The notes beneath the pieces are model-generated. The model was not told the DNA's origin and did no database searches. It was given only the letters and a program-made list of their open reading frames with translations. The position numbers and the translations under genes were made by a program. Below are positions 1 through 7,504 of a stretch of DNA of 19,889 nt, piece by piece. Position 1 is the first letter of the stretch. Every line of letters starts with the position of its first letter. This DNA is from Opitutus sp. GAS368. GTDB lineage: Bacteria > Verrucomicrobiota > Verrucomicrobiia > Opitutales > UBA953. The stretch is from NCBI GenBank assembly GCA_945906115.1, contig CAMDQP010000013.1, forward strand, positions 1-19,889. The letters are read 5' to 3'.

Positions 1-132
1 TTTCGGCGCGCAGGCGCAGTCGCCGGCGCAGCCGCCTTCCTTGCGACGACGAGCCGCGGCGAGCCAGCGGCGGATCAGCCAGCCGGCAGCGACCCCGACG
101 ATAGCCCCGACGATGACGGCTTCGGGGTTCAT
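1..132 (-). CDS. FeoB-associated Cys-rich membrane protein (3' end outside window)
   Basis: This is a small protein encoded directly after feoB. Its ATG (132-130) overlaps the feoB stop as ATGA, which implies translational coupling. The 44 visible residues begin MNPEAVIVGAIVGVAAGWLI, a single N-terminal membrane helix, followed by a basic stretch (RRRK) and a Cys-rich tail with Cys at residues 35, 39 and 41. This layout matches the short FeoB-associated Cys-rich membrane proteins found at the end of many feo operons. Their role is not firmly known; a part in Fe(II) transfer or FeoB assembly is usually proposed, and the cysteines could bind metal. The stop codon lies beyond the left edge, so the length is unknown. 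The identification rests on size, position and Cys pattern. Confidence 0.8.
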   Translation of the reverse strand, partial: MNPEAVIVGAIVGVAAGWLIRRWLAAARRRKEGGCAGDCACAPK

Positions 133-2282
133 GTGAGGCGGATGACGACCTGATAGACGGCCGTCCCGGCGACCCAGGCGAGGGCCGTCATATAGACGAA
201 TGATCCTGCGGCCCACTTCCAGCCGCCCGTCTCCTGCGCGAGGGTCGCAATCGTCGGGCCGCACTGCGAACAGAGGGCGAAGAAGACCATCAGGGCGAGC
301 ACCGCGGCGAGGGAGAAAATCGGGGTGCCGGCGCGCGGACCCTCGGACCACTTCGCATCTTGCATCGCCTTACGGAGCTGGCGGCTATCGGCCTCCGCGC
401 CTTCGCCGACGGAGTAGGTCACGCCCAGCGTCGAGACGATGACCTCGCGGGCCGGGAAACTGGCCAGCACCCCGACGGTGATCTTCCAGTCGAAGCCGAG
501 CGGGTCGAAGATCGGCTGCACCGCCTTGCCGAAGCGCCCCATGTAAGACTGTTCAACGTAGGCCGCCTGGAGCTTGGCTTTGACGACTTCTTCGGAAGCG
601 GCCGGGTTGGCGGCCTTGATACGGTCAGCGACCGATGCTTCGCGCGGGAAATAGGAAAGCGCCCACACGATGATCGTGATGGCGAAGATGACCGTGCCAG
701 CCTTCGAAACGAACTCGGCGGCGTTCTGCCACATACGCCAGATAACGTCGCGTGGCTTGGGCATCTGGTAGCGCGGCAGCTCGAGGACGAAGGGCTGCGG
801 CTTCGCCTTGAGCACGAGGCGGGTGAGCACGAACGCGGTGGGGACGGCGAAGAGCAGGCCGACACAGTGCATGCCGATCATCACGACGGATTGCCAGCCC
901 GCGCCATAGAGCGGACCGATGAAGGCGGCGCACATCAGCGCATAGACCGGGAAGCGCGCCGAGCAGCTCATGAACGGCACGACGAAGGCGGTCGCGAGCC
1001 GGGCCTTAGGGTCTTCAATCGTGCGCGTGGAAAGTAGGCTCGGAATCGCGCAGGCAAAACCGGAGAGCAAGGGAACGAAGCTCTTGCCGTTGAGGCCGCA
1101 CCAACTGAAGAGGCGGTCCATGATGAACGCCGCGCGGGCCATATAGCCGCTGTCTTCGAGGATCCCGATGAAAAGGAACAAGATCAGGATCTGCGGCAGG
1201 AAGACCAAGAAGGCCCCGACGCCCCCGATGATGCCGTCCGCCAGCAGGCTTTGGAGCATCGGATAAGCGTCCAGGAGCGGCGCGACGATGGTCTTCGTCC
1301 AATCGACCCCCGACTGAATCCACTCCATCGGGAACTTCGCCAGCCAGAAGACGGAGCCGAAGAAACCGAGCATGATCCCCAAGAATAGAACTGGGCCGAG
1401 GATGCGATGGAGCAGCAGACGGTCGACGGCGGCGCTGCGGCCGGCTTTACCCAAGCCTTCGATCGCCACGCCTTCGAGGATGATGCGCAAATGTGCGTAG
1501 TGTACGAGCGGCTCGGCGGCCATCGGGTTGTAGCCGGAATTGCGGACGCGATCGCGGGCGGAGCGCAAGGTCTTCTCCCGCTGGGCGATGGTCCAGCCGA
1601 GACGATCGGCGGTCGACGGATTCGTATCAAAGAGCAGCCGTTGCGCGTCGGCTTCCGAAATTTGCTTACCCGTGTCGGCGGCGGCCGCCGCGGCGACATC
1701 GGCGAGGGCGGCGGCGATGTTGGTCGGCCAGGCGACGCGCTTCAGCTGCGTCTGCTGGGCGATAGCCAGGGCGATGGCCCGACGCACGTCGAGGATGCCT
1801 TCGCCTTTCCAAGCGGACGACAGTACGACGGGCACGCCGCCCAGGCGACGAGAGAGCAGCTCGGTATCGATACGCAGGCCTTGCTTCTTGGCGACGTCGG
1901 CCTGGTTGAGCACGATGACCACCGGACGACCGAGCTCGGCCACCTGTGAGGCCAGGAAGAGATTGCGGAGTAGGTTCGTGGAATCGACGACGAGCACCAC
2001 GGCATCCGGACGGCGATCGCCGGCGATGTTGCCCGAAAGCGCATCGATGACGACTTGCTCGTCGGGCGAAGCGGCGGCGAGGGAGTAGAGTCCGGGCAGG
2101 TCGACCAGTTCGACTTTTTGGCCGTCGCCGAGATCGCACGTCCCGGACTTACGGGCGACAGTCACGCCCGGGTAATTGCCGACGCGCTGACGCAAGCCGG
2201 TCAGAGCGTTGAAGAGCGTCGACTTGCCGGTGTTAGGATTACCGACGAGCGCGACCAAGAGGCCTGCTTCGGGAGTGCTCAC
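129..2282 (-). CDS. feoB: Ferrous iron transport protein B (FeoB)
   Basis: This is the inner-membrane Fe(II) uptake protein with an N-terminal GTPase domain. The 717-residue length fits the family. The G-protein motifs are G1 GNPNTGKS (14-21), the switch-region NYPGVT (36-41), G3 DLPG (61-64) and G4 NQAD (126-129). A helical guanine-dissociation-inhibitor-like region follows (about 180-270), then the polytopic domain with two Gate motifs: GFACAIPS around C411 and MSCSARFPVY around C440. A late SQCGPT segment holds C671 and C674. The start is GTG (2282-2280), overlapping the feoA stop as GTGA, so translation is probably coupled to feoA. It sits between feoA and the Cys-rich protein. Regulation by iron through the palindrome upstream of feoA is likely. 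Identity is clear. Confidence 0.97.
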   Translation of the reverse strand: MSTPEAGLLVALVGNPNTGKSTLFNALTGLRQRVGNYPGVTVARKSGTCDLGDGQKVELVDLPGLYSLAAASPDEQVVIDALSGNIAGDRRPDAVVLVVDSTNLLRNLFLASQVAELGRPVVIVLNQADVAKKQGLRIDTELLSRRLGGVPVVLSSAWKGEGILDVRRAIALAIAQQTQLKRVAWPTNIAAALADVAAAAAADTGKQISEADAQRLLFDTNPSTADRLGWTIAQREKTLRSARDRVRNSGYNPMAAEPLVHYAHLRIILEGVAIEGLGKAGRSAAVDRLLLHRILGPVLFLGIMLGFFGSVFWLAKFPMEWIQSGVDWTKTIVAPLLDAYPMLQSLLADGIIGGVGAFLVFLPQILILFLFIGILEDSGYMARAAFIMDRLFSWCGLNGKSFVPLLSGFACAIPSLLSTRTIEDPKARLATAFVVPFMSCSARFPVYALMCAAFIGPLYGAGWQSVVMIGMHCVGLLFAVPTAFVLTRLVLKAKPQPFVLELPRYQMPKPRDVIWRMWQNAAEFVSKAGTVIFAITIIVWALSYFPREASVADRIKAANPAASEEVVKAKLQAAYVEQSYMGRFGKAVQPIFDPLGFDWKITVGVLASFPAREVIVSTLGVTYSVGEGAEADSRQLRKAMQDAKWSEGPRAGTPIFSLAAVLALMVFFALCSQCGPTIATLAQETGGWKWAAGSFVYMTALAWVAGTAVYQVVIRLT

Positions 2283-2539
2283 GGCTGGCGCGGTCGTTGG
2301 ATGGGACAGTCGGCGGCGACGTCGACGATCAGGTTTTCAGCTTCGGCGAGGCGCAGGCTGACGACTTGGCCGCCGAACTCGATGGCGAGCGGGTCGCCGA
2401 GGGGCGCCCGGCGGATGAGCTTGAGGACCATGCCGGGGAGTAGCCCGAGAGCCATTAGACGCTGATCCACCCCGCGCTCGGGATTGAGCGAGGCCAGCTT
2501 GCCGAATTGGCCGGGTAGAAGTTGGGAAAGCGGAGTCAT
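2279..2539 (-). CDS. feoA: Ferrous iron transport protein A (FeoA)
   Basis: FeoA is a small cytoplasmic SH3-like protein that supports FeoB-dependent Fe(II) uptake. The 86 residues carry the family features: an N-terminal LSQLLPGQFGKL, the RLMALGLLPGM turn (about 28-37) and a final beta strand region ending around AENLIVDV. The ATG at 2539-2537 gives the usual family N-terminus, and no Shine-Dalgarno sequence precedes it. It is the first gene of the feo operon, and its TGA overlaps the GTG of feoB. A Fur-type palindrome (2545-2561) ends only 5 bases upstream of the start codon, so repression by Fe-loaded Fur is the expected control. Confidence 0.95.
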   Translation of the reverse strand: MTPLSQLLPGQFGKLASLNPERGVDQRLMALGLLPGMVLKLIRRAPLGDPLAIEFGGQVVSLRLAEAENLIVDVAADCPIQRPRQP

Positions 2540-2544
2540 TCTAA

Positions 2545-2561
2545 TTGAGAATGAGTCTCAA
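2545..2561. promoter_or_regulatory. Putative Fur box upstream of feoA
   Basis: The 17-base sequence TTGAGAATGAGTCTCAA is an inverted repeat around a central G at 2553. Its core, TGAGAAT-G-AGTCTCA, has one mismatched pair in the 7-1-7 layout typical of Fur operators (classical core TGATAATNATTATCA). It lies in the feoA/peptide-transporter divergent region, immediately before feoA. The palindrome is seen directly; binding by Fur is inferred from the layout and the iron-uptake operon it precedes. A related metalloregulator such as MntR, or a DtxR-type protein, is an alternative. Confidence 0.6.
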
Positions 2562-2649
2562 AACTAGGCCTTAGGCCCCCTTTGTCAACGCCGACCATCT
2601 CGGGGGCGCCCAATTGCATTACCGGCTCCCCCTCCCCCCATTCCCTGCT

Positions 2650-2655
2650 TATAAC
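2650..2655 (+). promoter_or_regulatory. Candidate -10 element of the peptide transporter gene
   Basis: TATAAC, five of six bases matching the sigma-70 -10 consensus, stands in an otherwise GC-rich stretch 8 bases before the ATG at 2664. No convincing -35 lies at 17 bases spacing. If it is used, transcription would begin at about the start codon, giving a leaderless or near-leaderless message. That would agree with the missing Shine-Dalgarno sequence. Confidence 0.3.
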
Positions 2656-2663
2656 CCCTTCCA

Positions 2664-4196
2664 ATGCACGCACTGACCCCAGACGTCGAATCGCCGGCCA
2701 AGCATACCGAGCGCGACCATGGGGGCATCGCCGGGCACCCCCGGGGGTTGAGCATGCTCTTCTACGCCGAGATGTGGGAACGGTTCTCCTACTACGGTAT
2801 GCGGGCGATTCTCCTGCTCTTCATGATCGCGCCCCTCGCCATAGGCGGGATGGGGATGGATCAGGGTTTAGCCACGCAGATCTACGGCAACTACACCATG
2901 GCGAGTTACATGGTGTGCATCCTCGGAGGCTACCTGGCGGATAACTTCATCGGAGCACGTCGGGCGGTCCTGATCGGCGGACTCATCATCACCGCTGGCC
3001 ACTACTGCCTAGCATTCGCTTCCGTCCCGACGTTCTACGCCGGCCTCATCCTTGTAGCGCTCGGCACCGGCCTCCTCAAGCCGAGCATCAGCACGCTTGT
3101 CGGCGGACTCTATTCTCATGGCGACACGCGGCGCGACGCCGGCTTCTCGCTCTTCTACATGGGCATCAACCTCGGGGCCTTCGCCGCGCCGTTGGTGGTC
3201 GGCTGGCTGGCGCAAAGCGACCAGTTTAAGACGCTGCTGACCGGCTGGGGATTCGACCCGCTGCACAGCTGGCACTGGGGATTCGCCGCCGCCGGCGTCG
3301 GCATGACGATCGGCATGGGCGTCTATCTCCGGCGACTCCACTGGCTGGCCCATATCGGCCAGGCGCCGGCGGCGGGCACGCCCCGTCCCTGGGACCGGCT
3401 CGCCTTGGTCACGATCGGTACCGCCGCCCTGCTCGGCGTCATGATCGCCTCGGATTACTTCCCGTGGATCAACCCCATCGTCTTTGCGTTGCCGTTCGTC
3501 GGCGTCATCTGGTTCGGCGTCGTGCAAAGGGATCAAGACAGCCGACGCATCGCGGCGATTCTGGTCTTCTTCATCTGCGCGATCCTGTTCTGGGCGGTCT
3601 TTGAGCAAGCCGGCTCGTCGCTGACGCTGTTCGCGGATGAACTCACGCGCAACGAGCTATTCGGTTACGCCTTCCCGTCATCGTGGTTCCAGTCGGTGAA
3701 CTCGCTCTTCGTCATCGCGCTGGCGCCACTGTTCGCCTGGCTCTGGATTAGCCTACGAGAGCGTCAGCCTTCGATTCCCATGAAATTCGTCTGGGGTCTG
3801 ATCTTCCTCGGACTCTCGTTTGCGCTGCTCGTACCGGCGGCGCAGCTCACCGCCGCCGGCAAAGTCAGCCCATGGTGGCTGATCGGCGTCTACTTCCTCC
3901 AGACCATCGGCGAACTCTGCCTGAGCCCCGTAGGACTAAGCGCAATGACCAAGCTCGCGCCCGTGAAACTGACTGGGCTCGTCATGGGCATCTGGTTCCT
4001 CGGTACCGCGCTCGGCAATAAGCTCGCGGGCGTGGTGGCCGGCGAATTCAACGCCAAGGACCCGCAAGCGCTCGCGCACTTCTTCTGGCAACAGGCGCTG
4101 CTCGTCGGGGGCATGACCGTGCTGCTGCTCGTACTCGTACCGTGGGTGCGCCGGTTAACCGGCGAACACAAGTCGCCGGATCAGAGCTCGGCCTGA
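2664..4196 (+). CDS. Proton-dependent oligopeptide transporter (POT/PTR2 family)
   Basis: This is an inner-membrane symporter that imports di- and tripeptides with protons. The 510 residues form a major-facilitator fold. The first helix carries the hallmark EMWERFSYYG (36-45), whose ExxER is the proton-coupling motif. GGYLADNFIGARR (88-100) is the loop 2-3 motif, FSLFYMGINLGAF (161-173) is the PTR2 signature, and FEQAGSSL (313-320) and GELCLSPVG (416-424) are further conserved helices. The ATG at 2664 gives the family-like lead-in GHPRGLS before helix 1. The gene is divergent from feoA and its last 16 bases overlap the convergent xthA. The exact substrate range (peptides rather than nitrate or other POT substrates) is inferred from the conserved motifs. 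Confidence 0.93.
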   Translation: MHALTPDVESPAKHTERDHGGIAGHPRGLSMLFYAEMWERFSYYGMRAILLLFMIAPLAIGGMGMDQGLATQIYGNYTMASYMVCILGGYLADNFIGARRAVLIGGLIITAGHYCLAFASVPTFYAGLILVALGTGLLKPSISTLVGGLYSHGDTRRDAGFSLFYMGINLGAFAAPLVVGWLAQSDQFKTLLTGWGFDPLHSWHWGFAAAGVGMTIGMGVYLRRLHWLAHIGQAPAAGTPRPWDRLALVTIGTAALLGVMIASDYFPWINPIVFALPFVGVIWFGVVQRDQDSRRIAAILVFFICAILFWAVFEQAGSSLTLFADELTRNELFGYAFPSSWFQSVNSLFVIALAPLFAWLWISLRERQPSIPMKFVWGLIFLGLSFALLVPAAQLTAAGKVSPWWLIGVYFLQTIGELCLSPVGLSAMTKLAPVKLTGLVMGIWFLGTALGNKLAGVVAGEFNAKDPQALAHFFWQQALLVGGMTVLLLVLVPWVRRLTGEHKSPDQSSA

Positions 4197-4948
4197 ACGC
4201 GCACGGACACCGGACAGTGGTCCGAACCAGTGACCTGGTCGTGGATGTCTGGCTGCGAATACTTGAGGCCGTCAGAAGTTAGGCAGTAATCCAGGCGCCA
4301 GCCGATGTTGCGGGCGCGGATGCCAGGGCGATAGGACCACCAGCTGTAACGCTTCGCTAATTCAGGATGCTGTGCCCGGAAGGTGTCCGTGAAGCCGTGC
4401 TGGGAAAGCAACTGGCTGAAAGACTCGCGCTCCTCGTCGGTGAAGCCCGCGTTGCGGCGATTCGTGGAAGGATTAGCGAGGTCGATCTCGGTGTGCGCGA
4501 CGTTGAGGTCGCCGCAGACCACGACCGGCTTCTTCTTGGCGAGGCGAGCGAGGTATTTGCGGAAATCGGCGTCCCACTGCAGGCGGTAGTCGAGGCGCTC
4601 CAGCTCGCGCTGGGAATTCGGGACGTAGGCGCTGACGACGAAGAGCCCGTTGAACTCCGCCGTGACCACGCGCCCTTCGGGCGGATGGTCGCCCGGGAAA
4701 TCGGTGGCGACGGAAACCGGCGCCTTCTTCGAGAGTACCGCCGTGCCGGAGTAGCCCTTCTTCTCGGCTTCGTGCCAGAACTGGTGCGGATAGGCCAGGC
4801 CGAGCGTGGAAGCGACGGCGGTCTCACACTTGGTCTCCTGCAGGCAGAGCACATCCGGGTCGGCCGACGTGATGAAATCGGCAAGCCCCTTGCCTAACGC
4901 CGAGCGGACGCCGTTGACGTTCCAGGAATAGATCTTCGCGTGACTCAC
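4181..4948 (-). CDS. xthA: Exodeoxyribonuclease III (class II AP endonuclease)
   Basis: This base-excision-repair enzyme cleaves DNA 5' to abasic sites and has 3'-5' exonuclease and 3'-phosphatase activity. The 255 residues span the whole endonuclease/exonuclease/phosphatase fold. Catalytic motifs are NVNGVR (10-15), LQETK with the metal ligand E38, AYVPN with Y108, GDLNV with D147 and N149, RLDYCL with D220, and the terminal SDHCPV with D243 and H244. The start is GTG (4948-4946), giving MSHAKIYSWNV. It lies 7 bases after the stop of the upstream unknown gene, so it is probably the last gene of a guaB operon. Its 3' end overlaps the convergent transporter gene by 16 bases. Confidence 0.96.
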   Translation of the reverse strand: MSHAKIYSWNVNGVRSALGKGLADFITSADPDVLCLQETKCETAVASTLGLAYPHQFWHEAEKKGYSGTAVLSKKAPVSVATDFPGDHPPEGRVVTAEFNGLFVVSAYVPNSQRELERLDYRLQWDADFRKYLARLAKKKPVVVCGDLNVAHTEIDLANPSTNRRNAGFTDEERESFSQLLSQHGFTDTFRAQHPELAKRYSWWSYRPGIRARNIGWRLDYCLTSDGLKYSQPDIHDQVTGSDHCPVSVRVQAEL

Positions 4949-4955
4949 GGACGGA

Positions 4956-5828
4956 TCACTTAAAGAGCTGATTCATCTTCCGGTCGAGGTCCTTGCCTTT
5001 TTCCGCGGCCTTCGCATCGGCGGTCGGAGCCGCCGGGGCGGCTTCCACGACAGGCGCGGCCGGAGCCACGACCGCCGGGGTCGGCGTGACGATAGCGGGC
5101 GCGGCGGGCATCAAGTCATCGGGCTTAACTCCGAAAAGAACATCGACGCGCTGCGCGAGAGTGAGCGGGCCCTTCGCAACAATGGCAGGCACCACGGGAG
5201 CGATCGGTGCCGGAGTCACGTCCGCCGGAGCGGTCGGAGTCATCGCCACTGGGCTGGCGGCGAAGGGCGAATCGACCTTCACGCCCTTAGCGACGAGCTC
5301 TGAGACACGCTTGCCGAGTTCGACGGAAAAATCGGTGAGGGCGCTCTTAATCTCGAACTTGGCGCCCTTGGCACGTACCTCAAGCGCGCCATCGGCGAGG
5401 ACCTTAGAAACCTGCAGCACCGTACCGACGTCGAGCGCGAGGTCCTGGACTTTCTTACCATCGACGATGACTGGGACCGTGGTCGCAGTTTTCACCGTCA
5501 CCGCGGTGGGCCAAAGGATGAGGTATTCCGAGATGGCCTTGAAGTCGATGGCCGGTTCGGCGGCGGCAGGGGCGACGGAAGTAGCGGGGAGCGGAGCAAC
5601 CGCGACGACCGTCGGGGCAGACGTCGCCACTGGTGAGGCGGACTTGGTCGCAACGGGCACGACCGGGACGACGACCGGCGCCGGAGCGGCGGCGACTTCA
5701 ATTGGATCGGGCGCGGCCCCGCTACGGCTGACGACGACGTTAAAGCTCGGCGTGAAGAATAGAATGCCACTGGCGCCGACAATTGCGCCGAAAAGAAAGA
5801 GGAGAAGACCTCGGAAGAAGGTAGCCAT
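4956..5828 (-). CDS. Membrane-anchored Ala/Pro/Val-rich protein of unknown function
   Basis: I do not recognise a family. The 290 residues begin with one hydrophobic segment (about 5-26, GLLLFLFGAIVGASGILFF), a signal anchor or uncleaved signal peptide, so the bulk is probably periplasmic. A low-complexity Ala/Pro/Val linker (about 38-92) leads to a folded segment (about 93-168). That segment looks like a small beta-rich, possibly SH3-like domain (WPTAVTV, VPVIVDGKKV, LDVGTVLQVSKV, LEVRAKGAKFEI). Two further Pro/Ala-rich linkers follow. A ten-residue motif, L-x-x-[RK]-[VM]-x-x-L-[FV]-x, appears three times: 171-180 LGKRVSELVA, 224-233 LAQRVDVLFG and 281-290 LDRKMNQLFK, the last being the exact C-terminus. 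The gene lies 8 bases after guaB and 7 before xthA, so it is probably cotranscribed. No function is claimed. Confidence 0.75.
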   Translation of the reverse strand: MATFFRGLLLFLFGAIVGASGILFFTPSFNVVVSRSGAAPDPIEVAAAPAPVVVPVVPVATKSASPVATSAPTVVAVAPLPATSVAPAAAEPAIDFKAISEYLILWPTAVTVKTATTVPVIVDGKKVQDLALDVGTVLQVSKVLADGALEVRAKGAKFEIKSALTDFSVELGKRVSELVAKGVKVDSPFAASPVAMTPTAPADVTPAPIAPVVPAIVAKGPLTLAQRVDVLFGVKPDDLMPAAPAIVTPTPAVVAPAAPVVEAAPAAPTADAKAAEKGKDLDRKMNQLFK

Positions 5829-5836
5829 GGAAAAGT

Positions 5837-7411
5837 TCAGGAGCCCGCCTTGATTTCGATGACGTCGTGCGGGGCCGCCTCGCGCTGGCCAGCCGGAGTC
5901 ACGCGGATGTAGCGGGCGCGCTTGCGGTGTTCGGCGAGATTCGCGGCGCCGAGGTAGCCAAGGCCGCTCTGGACGCCACCAGCGAGGGTACCAAGGACTT
6001 GGTCGACCGTACCGGAAACTTCCTTGAGCGCCTCGATGCCTTCGGCGGCGACCTTGCTGAATTTACCGCTGGCGGAATGGCCGTAGCGAGCGGCGGAACC
6101 CTTGCGCATGGCTTCGTGCGAACCCATGCCGCGGTATTCCTTATAAGTCTTGCCGTTGATTTCCATCAGCTTGCCCGGGGCTTCGCGGCTACCGGCGAGC
6201 AGGCCACCGAGAATGACCGCATCGGCGAGCGTGAGCGCCTTGACGATGTCGCCGCTCTTCGTGATGCCGCCGTCGGCGAGGATGCGCACGCCCTTTTTAG
6301 CGGCGGCGCGGGAAGCGACGTAAAGCGCGGTGAGCTGCGGGATGCCGACGCCGGCGACGATGCGGGTGGTGCAGATCGAGCCGGGGCCCTGGCCGATTTT
6401 GACGGTATCAGCGCCCGCCGCGGCGAGGAACTCGACGCCTTCGCCGCTGGTGACATTACCGGCAATGAGCGTGATATTCTTATGGGCCTTGCGCAGCAGG
6501 CGCAGCGCATCGCCGACGCCCTTGGTGTGGCCGTGGGCGGTGGAGATCGCGAGGGCGTCCGCGCCTTCGTCGATGAGGGCACTCACGTGTGCGAGCAGAC
6601 GAGCGCGGTCGAGGTCGCCGTCCGCGGTGCGGGGCACCGAGATCGCGACGCCGACGCGGAGACGGAAATCAGCGTCGCGGGTCGGGCGAACGTGGGCGCG
6701 GGATTCTTCGGAGATGCGCTCGATATCGCTGAGGGTGAAGAGGCCGCGCAGCTTGTTCTTGGCGTCGACCACGAGGAGCTTGTTCTGGCCGACGTGCTCG
6801 GAGAACTTGCGGTCGGCGGTAGCGATGGGGTCCTTGCCGAGATCCTTTTCCGCGACGGTGAAGACCTTGTCGCGCGGGATCATGACGGCGACAACCTTAC
6901 GCTGGCCGTGCCGCTCCTTGACCGTGCTGCCAGGCAGGAGGCCGAGTAACGTCCCGTCGGAGGACGTGACCGGGAAGGTGCTGAAGGCTAGGCCGTCGCG
7001 TTCGATGCGGGCGAGGACCTGACCGATGGTGTCGTCGGCCGAGACGACCGCGGGGTCGCCGATCATGCCGTGGATGTGGTTCTTCACGCGGCGGACCTCG
7101 GCCAGCTGGTCGACTTCCGTCATGTTATAGTGAAGGAGACCAAGGCCGCCATTGAGCGCCATCGCGATGGCCATGCGGTGCTCAGTGACCGTATCCATGT
7201 CGGACGAGACGATCGGGAGGGAGAGCGGCAGGGAGTCGGAGAGGGACGAATCGAGGCGGGTCATCCGGGGGAGGACCTCCGAGTAGCGGGTCGCCAGGGA
7301 GACGTCGTCATACGTCAGGCCGAGGCCGGCGTTAGCGAGGAAGAAGTCGTCCGCGGATAGGTAAAAGCGTTCGTCTAGGGAAACGCGGCCCTTGGATTTC
7401 GAGGAGGCCAT
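5837..7411 (-). CDS. guaB: Inosine-5'-monophosphate dehydrogenase
   Basis: This enzyme oxidises IMP to XMP with NAD+, the committed step of GMP synthesis, in the cytoplasm. From the ATG at 7411 it has 524 residues. The TIM barrel begins TYDDVSL (33-39). A tandem CBS (Bateman) insert covers roughly 118-240, from IGDPAVV to the ISEESRA segment. The catalytic loop GPGSICTTR has the nucleophile C347. DGGI (380-383) binds phosphate, RGMGSHEAM (427-435) is the flap, and RY at 442-443 is the catalytic Arg-Tyr pair. A longer frame opens at a TTG at 7462, but it would add 17 unlike residues and run through a hairpin region, so the ATG giving MASSKSKGR is preferred. It is likely the first gene of an operon with the unknown anchored protein and xthA. 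Confidence 0.95.
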   Translation of the reverse strand: MASSKSKGRVSLDERFYLSADDFFLANAGLGLTYDDVSLATRYSEVLPRMTRLDSSLSDSLPLSLPIVSSDMDTVTEHRMAIAMALNGGLGLLHYNMTEVDQLAEVRRVKNHIHGMIGDPAVVSADDTIGQVLARIERDGLAFSTFPVTSSDGTLLGLLPGSTVKERHGQRKVVAVMIPRDKVFTVAEKDLGKDPIATADRKFSEHVGQNKLLVVDAKNKLRGLFTLSDIERISEESRAHVRPTRDADFRLRVGVAISVPRTADGDLDRARLLAHVSALIDEGADALAISTAHGHTKGVGDALRLLRKAHKNITLIAGNVTSGEGVEFLAAAGADTVKIGQGPGSICTTRIVAGVGIPQLTALYVASRAAAKKGVRILADGGITKSGDIVKALTLADAVILGGLLAGSREAPGKLMEINGKTYKEYRGMGSHEAMRKGSAARYGHSASGKFSKVAAEGIEALKEVSGTVDQVLGTLAGGVQSGLGYLGAANLAEHRKRARYIRVTPAGQREAAPHDVIEIKAGS

Positions 7412-7431
7412 GAGTGGTCGGTTTCCCCAAA

Positions 7432-7458
7432 GGGTGTTAGGCACCCCCCGGAGGGGTG
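7432..7458 (-). promoter_or_regulatory. Alternative hairpins in the guaB 5' region
   Basis: Three short arms lie just upstream of the guaB ATG. The middle arm (7442-7447, CACCCC on the plus strand) can pair with GGGGTG at 7453-7458, loop 5. Five of its bases (7442-7446) can instead pair with GGGTG at 7432-7436, loop 5. The two pairings are mutually exclusive, as in attenuators. The region may equally be chance pairing in GC-rich DNA, and no known riboswitch class is recognised. Confidence 0.25.
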
Positions 7459-7504
7459 GCAAATTGATTTTGCGAGTTTGTCCGGATTGCCGTCTATTCG
7501 CCCC

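Noticed and set aside
2538..2543. TAGAAT on the minus strand as a -10 element for feoA
   Set aside because: It overlaps the feoA start codon, so transcription would begin inside the gene, while the family N-terminus requires the ATG at 2539.
5500..5720. Ala/Pro/Val-rich coding repeats considered as a DNA repeat array or CRISPR
   Set aside because: There is no repeated DNA unit of fixed length with spacers, only low-complexity protein coding.
4993..5853. A 286-codon open frame on the plus strand opposite the unknown anchored protein
   Set aside because: Its Thr/Ala/Gly-rich translation mirrors the Ala/Pro/Val-rich coding strand. The minus-strand frame has a membrane anchor, a structured segment and operon spacing, so the minus frame is the gene.
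5867..6949. A 360-codon open frame on the plus strand within guaB
   Set aside because: It lies wholly antisense to IMP dehydrogenase, has a low-complexity Ala/Gly/Glu composition, and shows no recognisable domain.
7412..7462. N-terminal extension of guaB from a TTG at 7462
   Set aside because: The 17 extra residues do not resemble IMP dehydrogenase and run through the hairpin region; the ATG at 7411 gives a normal start.
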